NCBI GenBank assembly: GCA_029718625.1
Contig: CM056395.1
Location: 18,626,309 to 18,690,308, forward strand
From: Synaphobranchus kaupii
Lineage: Eukaryota; Chordata; Actinopteri; Anguilliformes; Synaphobranchidae
Reading direction: 5' to 3'
DNA: 64,000 nt
Part shown: one piece after another, positions 29,501 through 42,624 of the stretch
Layout: every line of letters begins with the position of its first letter
Position numbering within the stretch: the stretch's first letter is position 1
Translations under genes and position numbers: made by a program
Notes under the pieces: generated by a model
Told to the model about the DNA's origin: nothing
The model's input: only the letters and a program-made list of their open reading frames with translations
Databases searched by the model: none

Positions 29501-32500
29501 CAATGAGAAGTGCAGCCCCCACTACAACTGGAGCCACGAGAACAACTGCAGCCCCCACAACAACTGCAGCCCGCACTAAAACTGCAGCCACGACTACAAC
29601 TGCAAGCCCCACTCCAACTGCAGCCCCGACTACAACAGAAGCTCCCACAACAACTGCAGGCCCCACTACAACTGCAGCACCCACTACAACTTCAGCTCTG
29701 ACAACAACAGCCGCCCCCACTACAACTGGAGCCCCCACGACAATGGTAGCCCCCACAACAACTGTAGCTCCCACTACAACTGCAGCCCCCACTACAACAG
29801 CAGCCCCAACAACAACAGAAACTCCCACTACAACTGCAGTCCAAACTTCAACAGCAGCCCCTACTACAACTGCAGCCACGACTACAACTGCATCCTACAC
29901 TACAACAGCAGCCGCAACTACTAGAGAAGCTCCCACAACAACTGCAGCCCACACTACACCTGCTGCGACTACACCTACAGCCCCAACCACAACTGCAGCC
30001 CCCACTACAACTGCAGCTCTGACGACATCTGCAGTCCCCACTGCAAGAGCGGCCCCCACAACAACTGCTGCCCCCACTACAACTGCAACCCCATATATAT
30101 CTGCAGCCCGTACTACAACTGTATCCAAGACTACAACTGCAGGCCCGACTGCAACAGCAGTATCGACGACAACTGCAGCCCCCACAACAAGTAAAGCACC
30201 CACTACAACAGCAACCCTGACTAAAACAGCAGCCCCCACAACAACTGCAGCTACGACAACAACAGCAGCCCCCACAACAACTGCAGCCCTAACTACAATA
30301 GCAGCCTCGACTACAACAGAAGCTTCCACAATAACTGCAGGCCACACTACAACTGCAGGCACCACTACAACGGCAGCCCCCACTACAACAGCAGCCCCAA
30401 CTACAACAGAAGCTCCCACAATAACTGCAGCCCACACTACAACTGCATCCCAGACTACAACTGCAGGCCCAACTACAACAGCAGCATTGAGGACAACTGC
30501 AGCCCCCACTACAACAGCAGCCCGCACAACAACTGCAGCTCTGACGACATCTGCAGCCCGCACTACAACTGCAGCTCTGACGACATCTGCAGCCCGCACT
30601 ACAACTGCAGCTCTGATGACAACTGAAGCCCCCACTACAACAGCAACCGCAACAACAAGTAAAGCACCCACTACAACGGCATCTCTGACTAAAACAGCAG
30701 CCCCCACAACTGAAGCCACAACAACAACAGCAGCCCCTACAGTAACTGCAGCCCCCACTACAATAGCAGCCCCAACTACAACAGAAGCTCCCACAATAAC
30801 TGCATCCCACACTACAACTGCAGGCCCCACTACAACTGCAGCAGCGACTACACCAACATCCCCGACCACAACTACAGTCTCCACTACAACTGCAGCTCTG
30901 ACGACATCTGCAGCCCCCACAACAACTGCTGACCCCACTACAATGGCAGCCCCCACTACATCTTCAGCCCCCACAACATCTGCAGCCTCAACTATATCTG
31001 CAGCACACACTACAACTGCATCCCAGACTACAACTGCAGGCCCAACTACAACAGCAGCATTGACGACAACTGCAGCCCCCACTACAACAGCACCCCCAAC
31101 AACAGGTAAAGCACCCACTACAACTACAGCCCCAACTACAACTCTATCCCAAACGAGAACTGCAGCCCCTACTACAACTGGAGCCACGACAACAACTGCA
31201 GCCCGCACTAAAACTGCAGCCGCCATTACAACTGCAGCCACGACTACAACTGCAACCCCCACTTCAACTGCAGCCCCCACTACAACAGAAGCTCCCACAA
31301 CTGCAGCCCACATTACAACTGCAGGCCCCACTACAACTGCAGCCTCCACTACAACTGTAGCTCCCACAACAACTGCAGCCCCCACTGCAACAGCAGCCCC
31401 AACAACAGAAACTCCCACTACAACTGCATCCTCCACGACAACAGCAGCCACAACTACAAGAGAAGCTCCCACAACAACTCCAGCCCACACTACAACTGCA
31501 GCGACTACACCTACAGCCCCGACCACAACTGCAGCCCCCACTACAACGGCAGCTCTGACAACATCTGCAGTCCCCATTACAACAGCAGCCCCCACAACAA
31601 CTGCTGCCCCCACTACAACTGCAGCCCCATATATATCTGCAGCCCACACTACAACTGCATCCCAGACTACAACTGCCGGCCCCACTATAACAGAGGCATC
31701 GACGACAACTGCAACCCCACCTGAACCAGCACCCCCCACAACAACTGCAGCCACCACAATAACTGCAGCCCACACTACAACAGCAGCCCCAACTACAACT
31801 GAAGCTCCCACAATAACTGCAGCCCACACTACAACTGCAGACCCCACTACAACTGCAGCAGCGACTACAACAATATCGCCGACTACAACTACAGCCCCCA
31901 CTACAACTGAAGCTCTGACATCATCTGCAGCCCCCACTACGACAGTAGCCCCCACAACAACTGCTGCCCCCACTACAATGGCAGCCCCCACTACAAGTGC
32001 AGCCCCGACTATATCTGCAGGCCCCACTACAACTGCAGCCATGACTACAACTGGAGCTCCCACTACAACAGCACCCCCAAAAAGTAAAGCACCCACTACA
32101 ACTGCAGGCCCAACTACAACTCTATCCCCAACGAAAAGTGCAGCCCCCACTACAACTGCAGCCACGACAAGAACTGCAGCTCCCACAACAATTGCAGCCC
32201 GCACTAGAACTGTAGCCCTCACTACAACTGCAGCCCGCACTATAACTGCAGACACGACTACAACAGCAGCCCCAAATACAACAGAAGCTCCCACTACAAC
32301 AGCAGCCCCAACTAAAACAGAAGCTCCCACAATAACTGCAGCCCACACTATACCTGCAGGCCCCACTACAACAGCAGACCCCACAACAACTGCTGCCCCC
32401 ACTACAACTGCAGCCCCAACTATATCTGCAGCCCGCACTACAACTGCAGGCCACACTACAACTCCAGCCCCAACTACATCTCTATACCCAACGAGAAGTG

Positions 32501-35500
32501 CAGCGCACACTACAACTGCAAGACCCACTACAACAGCAGCCCCGACTAGAACAGAAGCTTCCACAACAACTGCAGCCACAACTACAACTCTATCCCCAAC
32601 GAGAAGTGCAGCCTCCAAAAGAACTGGAGCCACGACAACAACTGCAGCCCCCACATCAACTGCAGCCCGCACTAAAACTGCAGCCCTCACTAGAACTGAA
32701 GCCCCCACTACAACTGCAGCCACAACTACAACTGCAGCCCCAACAACAACAGAAACTCCCAGCACAACTGCAGCTCTGACGACATCTCCAGCCCCCACTA
32801 CAACAGCAGGCCCTACAACAACTGCTGCCCCCACTACAACTGCAGCCCCGACTATATCTGCAACCCGCACTACAACTGCAGGCCCCTCGACAACAGCAGC
32901 ATTGACGACAATGGCATCCCCCCCTAAAACTGCACCCCCCACAACAAGTAAAGCATCCACTACAACAGCAACCCTGACTAAAACAGCAGCCCCCACAACA
33001 ATTGAAGCCACGACAACAACAGCAGCCCCTACAGTAACTGCAGCCCTCGCTACAATAGCAGCCCCAACTACAACAGAAGCTCCCACAATAACTGCAGCCC
33101 ACACTACACCTGCAGGCCCCACTACAACTGCAGCAGCGACTACACCTATAGCCCCGACCACAACTGCAGCCCCCACTACAACTGCAGCTCTGACGACATT
33201 TGCAGCCCCCACTACAACTGCAGCTCTGACAACATCTGCAGCCCTCAGTACAACAGCAGCCCTAACTATATCTGCAGCCCGCACAACTGCATCCCAGACT
33301 AAAAGTGCAGGCCCCACTACAACAGCAGCATCGACGACAACTGCAGCCCCCACTAAAACAGCACCCCCCACAACAAGTAAAGCACCCACTACAACGGCAA
33401 CCCGGACTAAAACAGCAGCCCCCACAACAACTGCAGCCACGACAACAACAGCAGCCCCCACAACAACTGCAGCCCTCACGACAACTGCATCCCTCACTAC
33501 AAGAGCAGCCCCAACTACAACAGAAGCTCCCACAATAACTGCAGCCCACACTACAACTGCAGCAGCGAGTACACCTACATCCCCGACCACAACTACATGC
33601 CCAACTACAACTGCAGCTCTGATGACAACTGCTTCCCCCACAACAACGGCAGCCCTCACTACATCTGCAGCCCCCACTGGAACTGCAGCCCACACTACAA
33701 CTGCATCCCAGTCTACAACTGCAGGCCCCACTACAACAGCAGCATTGACGACATCGGCAGCCCCCACTACAACAGCACCCCCAACAACTAGTAAGGTAAC
33801 CACTACAACTGCAGCCACAACTACAACTCTATCCTCAACGAGAAGTGCAGCCCCCACTATAACTGCAGCCCTCACTACAACTGCAGCCATGACTACAACA
33901 GCAGCCCCAACTACAACAAAAGCTCCCACGACAACTGCAGCCCACACTACAACTGCAGGCCCCACTACAAATGCAGCTCTGACAACAGCAGCCCCCACTA
34001 CAACTGTAGCTCCCACTACAACTGCAGCCCCCACTAAAACAGCAGCGCCAACTACAACTGCAGCCCCCACAACAAGTAAAGCACCCACTACAACAGAAAC
34101 CCGGACTAAAACAGCAGCCCCCACAACAACTGCAGCCACTACAACAGCAGCCCCCACAACAACTGCAGCCCTTACTACAACTGTAGCTCCCACTACAACT
34201 GCATCCCCCACTACAACAGCAGCGCCAACTACAACAGAAGCTCCCACCATAACTGCAGCCCACACTTCAACTGCAGCAGTGAGTACACCTACATCCCCGA
34301 CCACAACTACAGCCCCCACTACAACTGCACCGCTGACTTCAACTGCAGCCCCCACTACACCGGCAGCAGCGACTACCCCTACAGCCCCGACCACAACTGT
34401 AGCCCTGACTACAACTGCTGCTCCTAGTACAACTGTATCCCTGACTAGAACCACAGCTCCCACTACAACTGCACCCTCCAGTACAACAGCATCCCCCCCG
34501 ACAACTGAAGGCGCAACCACAACAGCTGTGCTCAAAACTACTTTTGCTGCAATCACAACAGCTGTGCTCAAAACTACTTTAGCTCCAACCACAACAGCTG
34601 CACCCTCAACTACTGTAGCTCCAACAACAATATCTGCCCCCACAACTACGTCAGCGTCAACCACCGCAGCTGTTCCCATAAATACTTTAGCTCCAACCAC
34701 AACAGCTGCCCCCACAACATCTTTAGCTCCAACCACAATAGGTGCCCCCATAACTACTTTTGCTCAAACCAAAACAGCTGCCCCAACAACTATTGTAGCT
34801 CCAACCAAAGAAACTGCACCCACAACTAAATCAACTATGTCAGGTGCCCCAACAACAATTGTAGCTCTAACCACAACAGCTCCAACCACAACAACAGTTG
34901 CTCTTAAAACTACTTTAGCTGTAACCACAACAGCTTCCCCAGCAAGTAGTTTGGCTGTAGCAACAACAGCTGCTCTAACTACAATAGCTGGCCCTACAAC
35001 TATTTTAGCTCCAACCACAACAGGTCCCCCCACAGATACATTAGCTGCAACCACAGCAGCTGCCCCCACAATTTTCTTAACTCCAGCCACAACAGTTGCC
35101 CCCACAAGTAATTTACCTCCAACGATAAATGAAGGTACAAGCAAAACACCTCCTGCAACTCCACCAGCAGCAACATCAGCACCAGCTCCAATAGCCACTC
35201 CTCCAGCTACTTCAGCCCCGACAGATCCACCATCAAGAAACGAGGGTGTCTTACTTCTGGACTTCAGAATCACTCGAACTTTTGTACCAGCATTGTTAGT
35301 TCAGAACTCACCTGAATTCCGGAGGCTGGCTCATAATGTCACTACGGAGGTAATCTGTCAGAACACAGTGTTATGTCTGAGCTAAATTATTGTATTCTTT
35401 TATTTTTTTGTTTTGGTTTGATGCAATTGCATTATCCATTAATCGTTACGGGAGTTTGACTGAATCCACGGGACAGTTTTACATTTATACTTTCCTGTAC

Positions 35501-36508
35501 TATACTTTATAATGAACCCTAGATTCAATAAACATTTGTCTTTCACTTTGACACTTAAACAATGTAGCTAAAAACAAACATAAAAAAACTTACATCCCTA
35601 TTATGTTTAAGAACAAAGATTCAAAGACATTAATTGTCATGTTTTCATTGCATTTACTTACAAATTATAAGTTTAATATGTAATGTAAACATATTTTATA
35701 GCTGTATTGTACTAACCTGCATACCTGTACATGTTCTGACTTATTCTTCACAGTTGAATCGTGGATACAGATTGGCTTTCCCTCTAACCTTCCTCAGGTG
35801 TATTGTTCTCGGTTTCAGGTAAGAGCAGAAGCTCCTTTTATTGGTTACAGCTATTACCATGGTGATGGGTTACTGCTTCAGACACTGCCCCAGAATGAGA
35901 TATGGCTACTTGTGGTGCCACTATTTTCTACAGAGTCACTTTGAGATTGTGGTGCCAGAAGGACCATGAGCACAGCTGCTTTATAGTAAAGTCTGCTTCT
36001 CATCTAACGTTCAACCTTTTTTTTCCCCTTCCTCCTCCCCCCCTTCTCTCTGTCTTTCCCTCACCTCCACTCCCTCCCTCCTTTGACCCCTTGCTCTTTC
36101 ATGACCTTCCAATGAACAGTCGTGGACCTGCTTTCTTTTTCCCCTTCCATCGGATGGAGTCCATAGATGTGAAGACAAACCTGATCTTCAGGAACCGGAC
36201 CGTAGTTCCACACGGCACCATGGCACACACAACCCTCACTCAGGCCCTTAATGATTCTGTAGTCTTTTTGAACATTGTTCCATCCAGCATTAATGCAGGT
36301 CAGTTCAAGTTGCATCATACTTATTTACTTATTCTTCCAAGCAGTGTCAAATAAGCATATTTAAAATGGTTCTGGTATTATTTATATATATTAACATTGA
36401 TCCTTTTAGCTAATTATTATTATTTTTTTTCTGGTGCTTTTACCTTGTACGTCCAATGTCATCTGTGGGCTGGTCACACAAGATTAAAAAAAATAAAATA
36501 AAAATAAA

Positions 36509-36561
<53 letters not shown>

Positions 36562-39500
36562 TAGCTGCAAGCAGCGACTATACGGGGTCCAAGCAAAAGG
36601 TTGTAATTTTGTTGGAATCATGTCACATTGGTTTCCTTTTACAATCAAGTCTCGGAAGGTATACGTGAGAAACATGTAGCTGCATGACATGAGTGTCTCA
36701 ACATACATATGCATAAAAGGTCAAAATGTTTTCAGACCACCACCTTCAATTAATTCTGGGTAAACTGAATAATTTGAGAAGCCATTCATGAAAGAGACCT
36801 TCAATTTCTTCATTCTTTCCTGGAGATAGAAGATACTGAAAAGTTTCCAGAGTGCAAAAATGAGACTAAATGCAACAATTCAACAGCCAGATTCTTTCTC
36901 TCAGTCAGTCTGGGGACAAAGGAAAATGGATAATAGGATTTCCAAAATGGCGGCCGATCCAAGATGGTGGCGATACATTAAGTAAACATATGTGTTCCAG
37001 ATGAGGGCAACAGAGATAGAGAAGGCATTAGGAGGAGAGGGGGACATTGCCAATGGTAGAGAGGGCATTAGGGGTAGAGGGGGCAGTACTAATAGTAGAG
37101 AGGGCATTAGGGGCAGTGGGGGCCAGGGCCAATGGTAGAGAGGGCATTAGGGGAAGAAGGCATTAAGAGTAGAGAGGGCATTGGGACAGAGGGATCCAGG
37201 GCCAATAGGAGAGAGGGCATTAGAGATAGAGAAGGCATTAGAAGCAGAGGGGGACATGGCCAATGGTAGAGGGCATTAGGGGCAGAGGGGGGACATGGCC
37301 AATGGTAGAGAGGGCATTAGGGGCAGAGGGAGACAGGGCCAATAGTAGAGAGGGCATTAGAGATATAGAAGGCATTAGGAGCAGAGGGGGTCAGGGTCAA
37401 TGGTAGAGAGGGCATTCGGGGCAGAGAGGGACAGGGCCAATGGTAGAGAGGGCATCAGAGGTAGAGGGGGCCAGTACCAATAGTACAGATGGCATTTGGG
37501 GCAGAGGGGGCCAGTTTCAATGGTAGAAAGGGCATTAGGAACAAAGGGGGCCAGGGCCAATTGTAAAGACGGCATTAGGGGTAGAAAGGACATTGGGACA
37601 GAGGGAGCCAGGGCCAATAGTAGAGAGGGCATAAGAGATAGAGAAGGCATTAGGAACAGAGGGGGACATGGCCAAAGGTAGAGAGGGCATTAGGGGCAGA
37701 GGGAGACAGGGCCAATGGTAGAGGGGGCATTAGGGGCAGAAGGAGCCCGGGCCAATAGTAGAGAGGGCATAAGAGATAGAGAAGGAATTAGGAACAGAGG
37801 GGGACATGGCCAAAGGTAGAGAGGGCATTAGGGGCAGAGGGAGATGGGGCCAATAGTAGAGAGGGCATTAGAGATAGAGAAGGTATAAGGAGCAGAGGGG
37901 GACATGGCCAATGTTAGAGGGTGCATTATGGGCAGAGGGTGATGGGGCCAATAGTAGAGAGGGCATTAGAGATAGAGAAGGTATTAAGAGCAGAGGGGGA
38001 CATGACCAATGGTATTAGGAGCAACGGGGCATAGAAGGCCAGGGCCAATGGTAGAGAGGGCATTAGAGGTAGAGGGGGGGCAGTACCAATAGTACAGAGG
38101 GCATTTGGGGCAGAGGGGGCTAGTTCCAACGGTAGAAAGGGCATTAGGGGCAAAGGGGGCCAGGGACAATTGTAAAGACAGCGTTAGGGGTAGAGAGGAC
38201 ATTGGGACAGAGGGAGGCAGGGCCAGTAGTAGAGAGGGCATTAGGGGCAGAGGGAGACAGGGCCAATGGTAGAGAGGGCATTAGGGGCAGAAGGAGCCCG
38301 GGCCAATAGTAGAGAGGGCATAAGAGATAGAGAAGGAATTAGGAACAGAGGGGGACATGGCCAAAGGTAGAGAGGGCATTAGGGGCAGAGGGAGATGGGG
38401 CCAATAGTAGAGAGGGCATTAGAGATAGAGAAGGTATAAGGAGCAGAGGGGGACATGGCCAATGTTAGAGGGTGCATTATGGGCAGAGGGTGATGGGGCC
38501 AATAGTAGAGAGGGCATTAGAGATAGAGAAGGTATTAAGAGCAGAGGGGGACATGACCAATGGTATTAGGAGCAACGGGGCATAGAAGGCCAGGGCCAAT
38601 GGTAGAGAGGGCATTAGAGGTAGAGGGGGGGCAGTACCAATAGTACAGAGGGCATTTGGGGCAGAGGGGGCCAGTTCCAATGGTAGAAAGAGCATTAGGG
38701 GCAAAGGGGGCCAGGACCAATTGTACAGACGGTATTAGGGGTAGAGAGGACATTGGGACAAAGGGAGAGAGGGCCAATAGTAGAGATGGCATTACGGGCA
38801 GAGGGAGACAGGGCCAATAGTAGAGAGGGCATTAGAGATAGAGAAGGTATTAGGAGCAGAGGGGGACATGGCCAATGTTAGAGAGGGCATTATGGGCAGA
38901 GGGAGATGGGGCCAATAGTAGAGAAGGCATTAGAGATAGAGAAGGTATTAGGAGCAGAGGGGGCCATGACCAATGGTAAAGAGGGCATTAGGGGCAGAGG
39001 GAGACAGGGCCAATAGTAGAGAGGGCATTAGAGATAGAGAAGGCATTAGGAGCAGAGGGGGACATAGCCAAAGGTAGAGAGGGCATTAGAGGCAGAGGGA
39101 CACAGGGCCAATAGTAAAGAGGGCATTAGAGATAGAGAAGGTAATAGGAGCAAAGGGGGACATGGTCAATGTTAGAGAGGGCATTATGGGCAGAGGGAGA
39201 CGGGGCCAATAGTAGAGAGGGCATTAGAGATATAGAAGGTATTAGGAGCAGAGGGGAACATGGCTAATACCAAGTCTCTAGTTTTAGTTGCCAATGTGTC
39301 CACAATTTCACCAATTCAATTCGGAGCCTATTGATTCACCTCAGTCTTTAATTTGTTTAATTTGATCAGTTAAAACATTTTTACCTCTCTTTTTGTAATT
39401 GTTTGCAATATAGCACAATGTGAATATTTGACTTTTATTATTCATGACATGCATAGCTATTTCTAACATAATGTGGCTTCAGAAGGGAAATAATCCCTCT

Positions 39501-42500
39501 AAACACCTAATTAAGAAAAATCAACAACCTGTTCAAATTCTGGGATTGCAATTGTGATTGGAACGAAAACCAGCATATGCAGGGGGCCCCAGGACCGAGT
39601 TTAAGAACCACTGCCTTTAGTGGTAGTCGTCGACATCCCAATTATGGTATTCACATTTCTCTGAACTTCTAAATTAGGCTAATTACAGTGTCGCAGCTTG
39701 CGAATACATCAGCCTCTCATGTTGCACTGCAGGGCAATAAACATTTTAAGGAACCAAATAGCCTACATTTAAGAAGCTACAACTGTTTTCTGATGAACCC
39801 TTAAGAAATTCTCTATTCAATTGTCCAGCAACGTCGACATTTCCACAGTGCTACCTAACTTTATCGCACTCGCGGCTGTAATACATTGCTTGTTGTTATG
39901 AAAAAACAGGTACTTTTTTTAACGTATATATAAGGCATAGACAGTAGAAAAATAAGCAGTAGTTAGCTAGGTTAGGAACAGCGCATACAGTAGCCTAGCC
40001 TACCTGAATGGGGAAACTTCTGGGTCGGCGGTTCTTTTATTCACTGTGAGGATTTTGATTTGATTTTCAGATGCCGCCTATTAGTGTTGCACGGTACACC
40101 GAAACTTCGGTACTTTTTCGATACTTAAAAAAAAAAACGGTTCGGTATTAGAATTTTCCGACGTTCGGTACTTTAACATTTTTTTAAATATTATTCTTTT
40201 TTTTAATATAATCTTTTTTTTCTTTTTCTTTTATGTAGCTGCAATATTTCCCTTACCGCAGAATGCTGGAATGGTCAAAATAGCATCTGGAAAAACCCTT
40301 GCCAAAACAGCTTCGGTTTCCTGTTAGGCCTAATTAAACTTTCAATGGCAGCGCTGATATTATGAGGGTGTAATTATAGTTTCCGCCTCTACGCAAAATG
40401 GCGCACTTTCGTCCGTTTCGCTATCTGACCAGAACTCTTACATTTTAGTGTAGAGTAAAAGCTAATACTGCAGAGGCAGGAGTTTGATTCTGCCTGTTTT
40501 TAAGGACTGATTATGGATCAGCACTATGGAGGAGTCTCAAAAGTAGCTCTACAGTGCTGCAAAGATAGCTGATCCAGAAACAGTCCTTAAAAACCGGTAG
40601 AAACAAACTCCTTGTCCTGGGTTTAAGTTGTATAGTTCTGAATATCATTTGTGAAGCTAAGGGGGGTTTATTGTATATAAGTTCTGTTTTAAGTTTATTA
40701 ATATTATAAATAACTAATATTTATTTACCATACGCCTTTGTGAGCAAATGTTATTTTAGCTCAGAATGGAGAAATGCACCACTTTGTTACCAACACCCTC
40801 CCCATGTGTGCGACGACTCTCCGTACCCCCGACCTGCGCGATGATACTACCTCGGCCCCGCATGCGCGTTTGATTACACCGTGTACGCGCAACAACACTG
40901 GTAGTTTCGAGGGGCCTACCACCCGGCCTGAAAAAAAATCAGGGGAAACACTGTACTGTATGTGACTATTCTGAAATAAATGTATTCTGTAGCAAATTTC
41001 TGAATGATACAGCTTCTTCTTCAGTTCGAACTTAAAACCATGGATGTGCAGGGAATATTTTTTTAGATATTGACATTTAAATAAAACTAGTAGAAACGAG
41101 GAGGAAATTGCCTCTGAAGGGCCAAAGTAAATAGGGTTAAGGTCATTTCAGTAGAGGTACCGAGTATCGAATCAGTATCGTTTCAGTTTCAAGTACCGTT
41201 TCAGTATCGAGTATCGAATCAGTATCGTTTCAGTTTCAAGTACCGTTTCAGTATCGAGTATCATGATACTAAACCTGGTATCGGTATCGAAGTCAAAATT
41301 TTGGTATCGTGACAACACTACCGCCTATACACCAACAATCCATCTGCTCTACCCCCGTAACGAGCGTCTCGATTTCATACTCCGTGAAGTTTCTCGTCTT
41401 TTTTCTCTTCTTTTTTTCTCGTCGACTTCTCCATTACAACCAACCTGATTATAACATATCCATAACGTTATACAAAACACTGGCTAAAACACTGGGTTAT
41501 GGGAATTGAAGTCCATAGTATTATCGGCTTGAGCAATCACCCCTAATTGTTGACTACATATCCCATTTGTGCTTTCATAAACTCAAACTTGTCGTGGCCA
41601 TGAGATAAACCATTGCTACTGTTTGAAGTAGCGAGGGGGTGGGTCAATAATTCATACTATGTTTACGGGCGTTACATATCTTTCCGCATAAATTTAAGTC
41701 ATTTTTTTACCGTTGTTGCAGCCTTTATTGACTGTAAGCTTTACATGGGAGAGGGATCAATTATGGTTGGGGGGGACAATTCGACTCTTTCCAACATTGG
41801 CGGCGACACATCCCCCGTTTCCCCCCATAATCCTACGCCCATGACTACAGGGCTGCGTTCAGATCCAAATTTAATTCTTTCTTCCTGTCGTTCCCTTCCC
41901 TTGATTCAAGGGAATTCACATTGAAGCAAGGGAAGGGAATGACAGGAAAAAAGCATAAATTTTGGATCCGAACGCAGTCCAGCACTTCAAAATGTTGTAC
42001 ATCTATGGCCTTCTCTGGCCAGAACAGCTGCATTTGCTAGCTAGCACTGGCCATATACGACCTTGCTGAAAGTTAGCTTTGCTTAGAAAGTTTGGACACA
42101 ATCGCATTTCAAATGAGTTTATGACAGCAACTTTTCCATGAAAGCACTTTACGTTTAAAACGTTTTTACGTTACTCTAAAACGTTTACAAGGCCGTTTAC
42201 TCCAGCATTTTGAAGGGGAGAGAGTGGATTGTTTTGTTTTGTTTTGTTTACAAAAAAATTCAGCAGCGGCGGTCATAGGAGTTCGATTTTATAGGTTTTT
42301 CACAAAATGCTAATTTACAAAAGATCCAATATGGCGGACCTCATTGGTCCTAATGGCAAAGTTATTTGCCACGAACCAAGGAATTTGAGGCAAAAATAAT
42401 TTGGAAGATAAACGGTTCAAAAAGTTATAGTCCAAAAAGATTATAGAAATTAACTCTGTCTCTATAGCGCCACCATCAGGTCAATTGGGTTGGAATTCGC

Positions 42501-42589
42501 TGTACTTGTGTCCTGTCGCAGTGTCTACATGTGTGCAAAGTTTCAGCAAAAGTTATCATGTGGTTTTGCTGCAATTGTAACAAATGTGG

Positions 42590-42624
<35 letters not shown>

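Noticed and set aside
15672..34751. Minus-strand Val/Ala-rich and Cys/Ser/Gly-rich frames and plus-strand Gln/Leu-rich frames across exon 5
   Set aside because: Shadow frames of the 18-bp repeat; no domain, no independent start context, no conservation of frame across the repeat indels.
36486..36714. Poly-Ile/poly-Leu frames over the (AAT)n run
   Set aside because: Simple-sequence artefacts.
40774..40965. 63-codon frame inside the hAT element
   Set aside because: It shows no resemblance to hAT transposase, and the element is too short to be autonomous.
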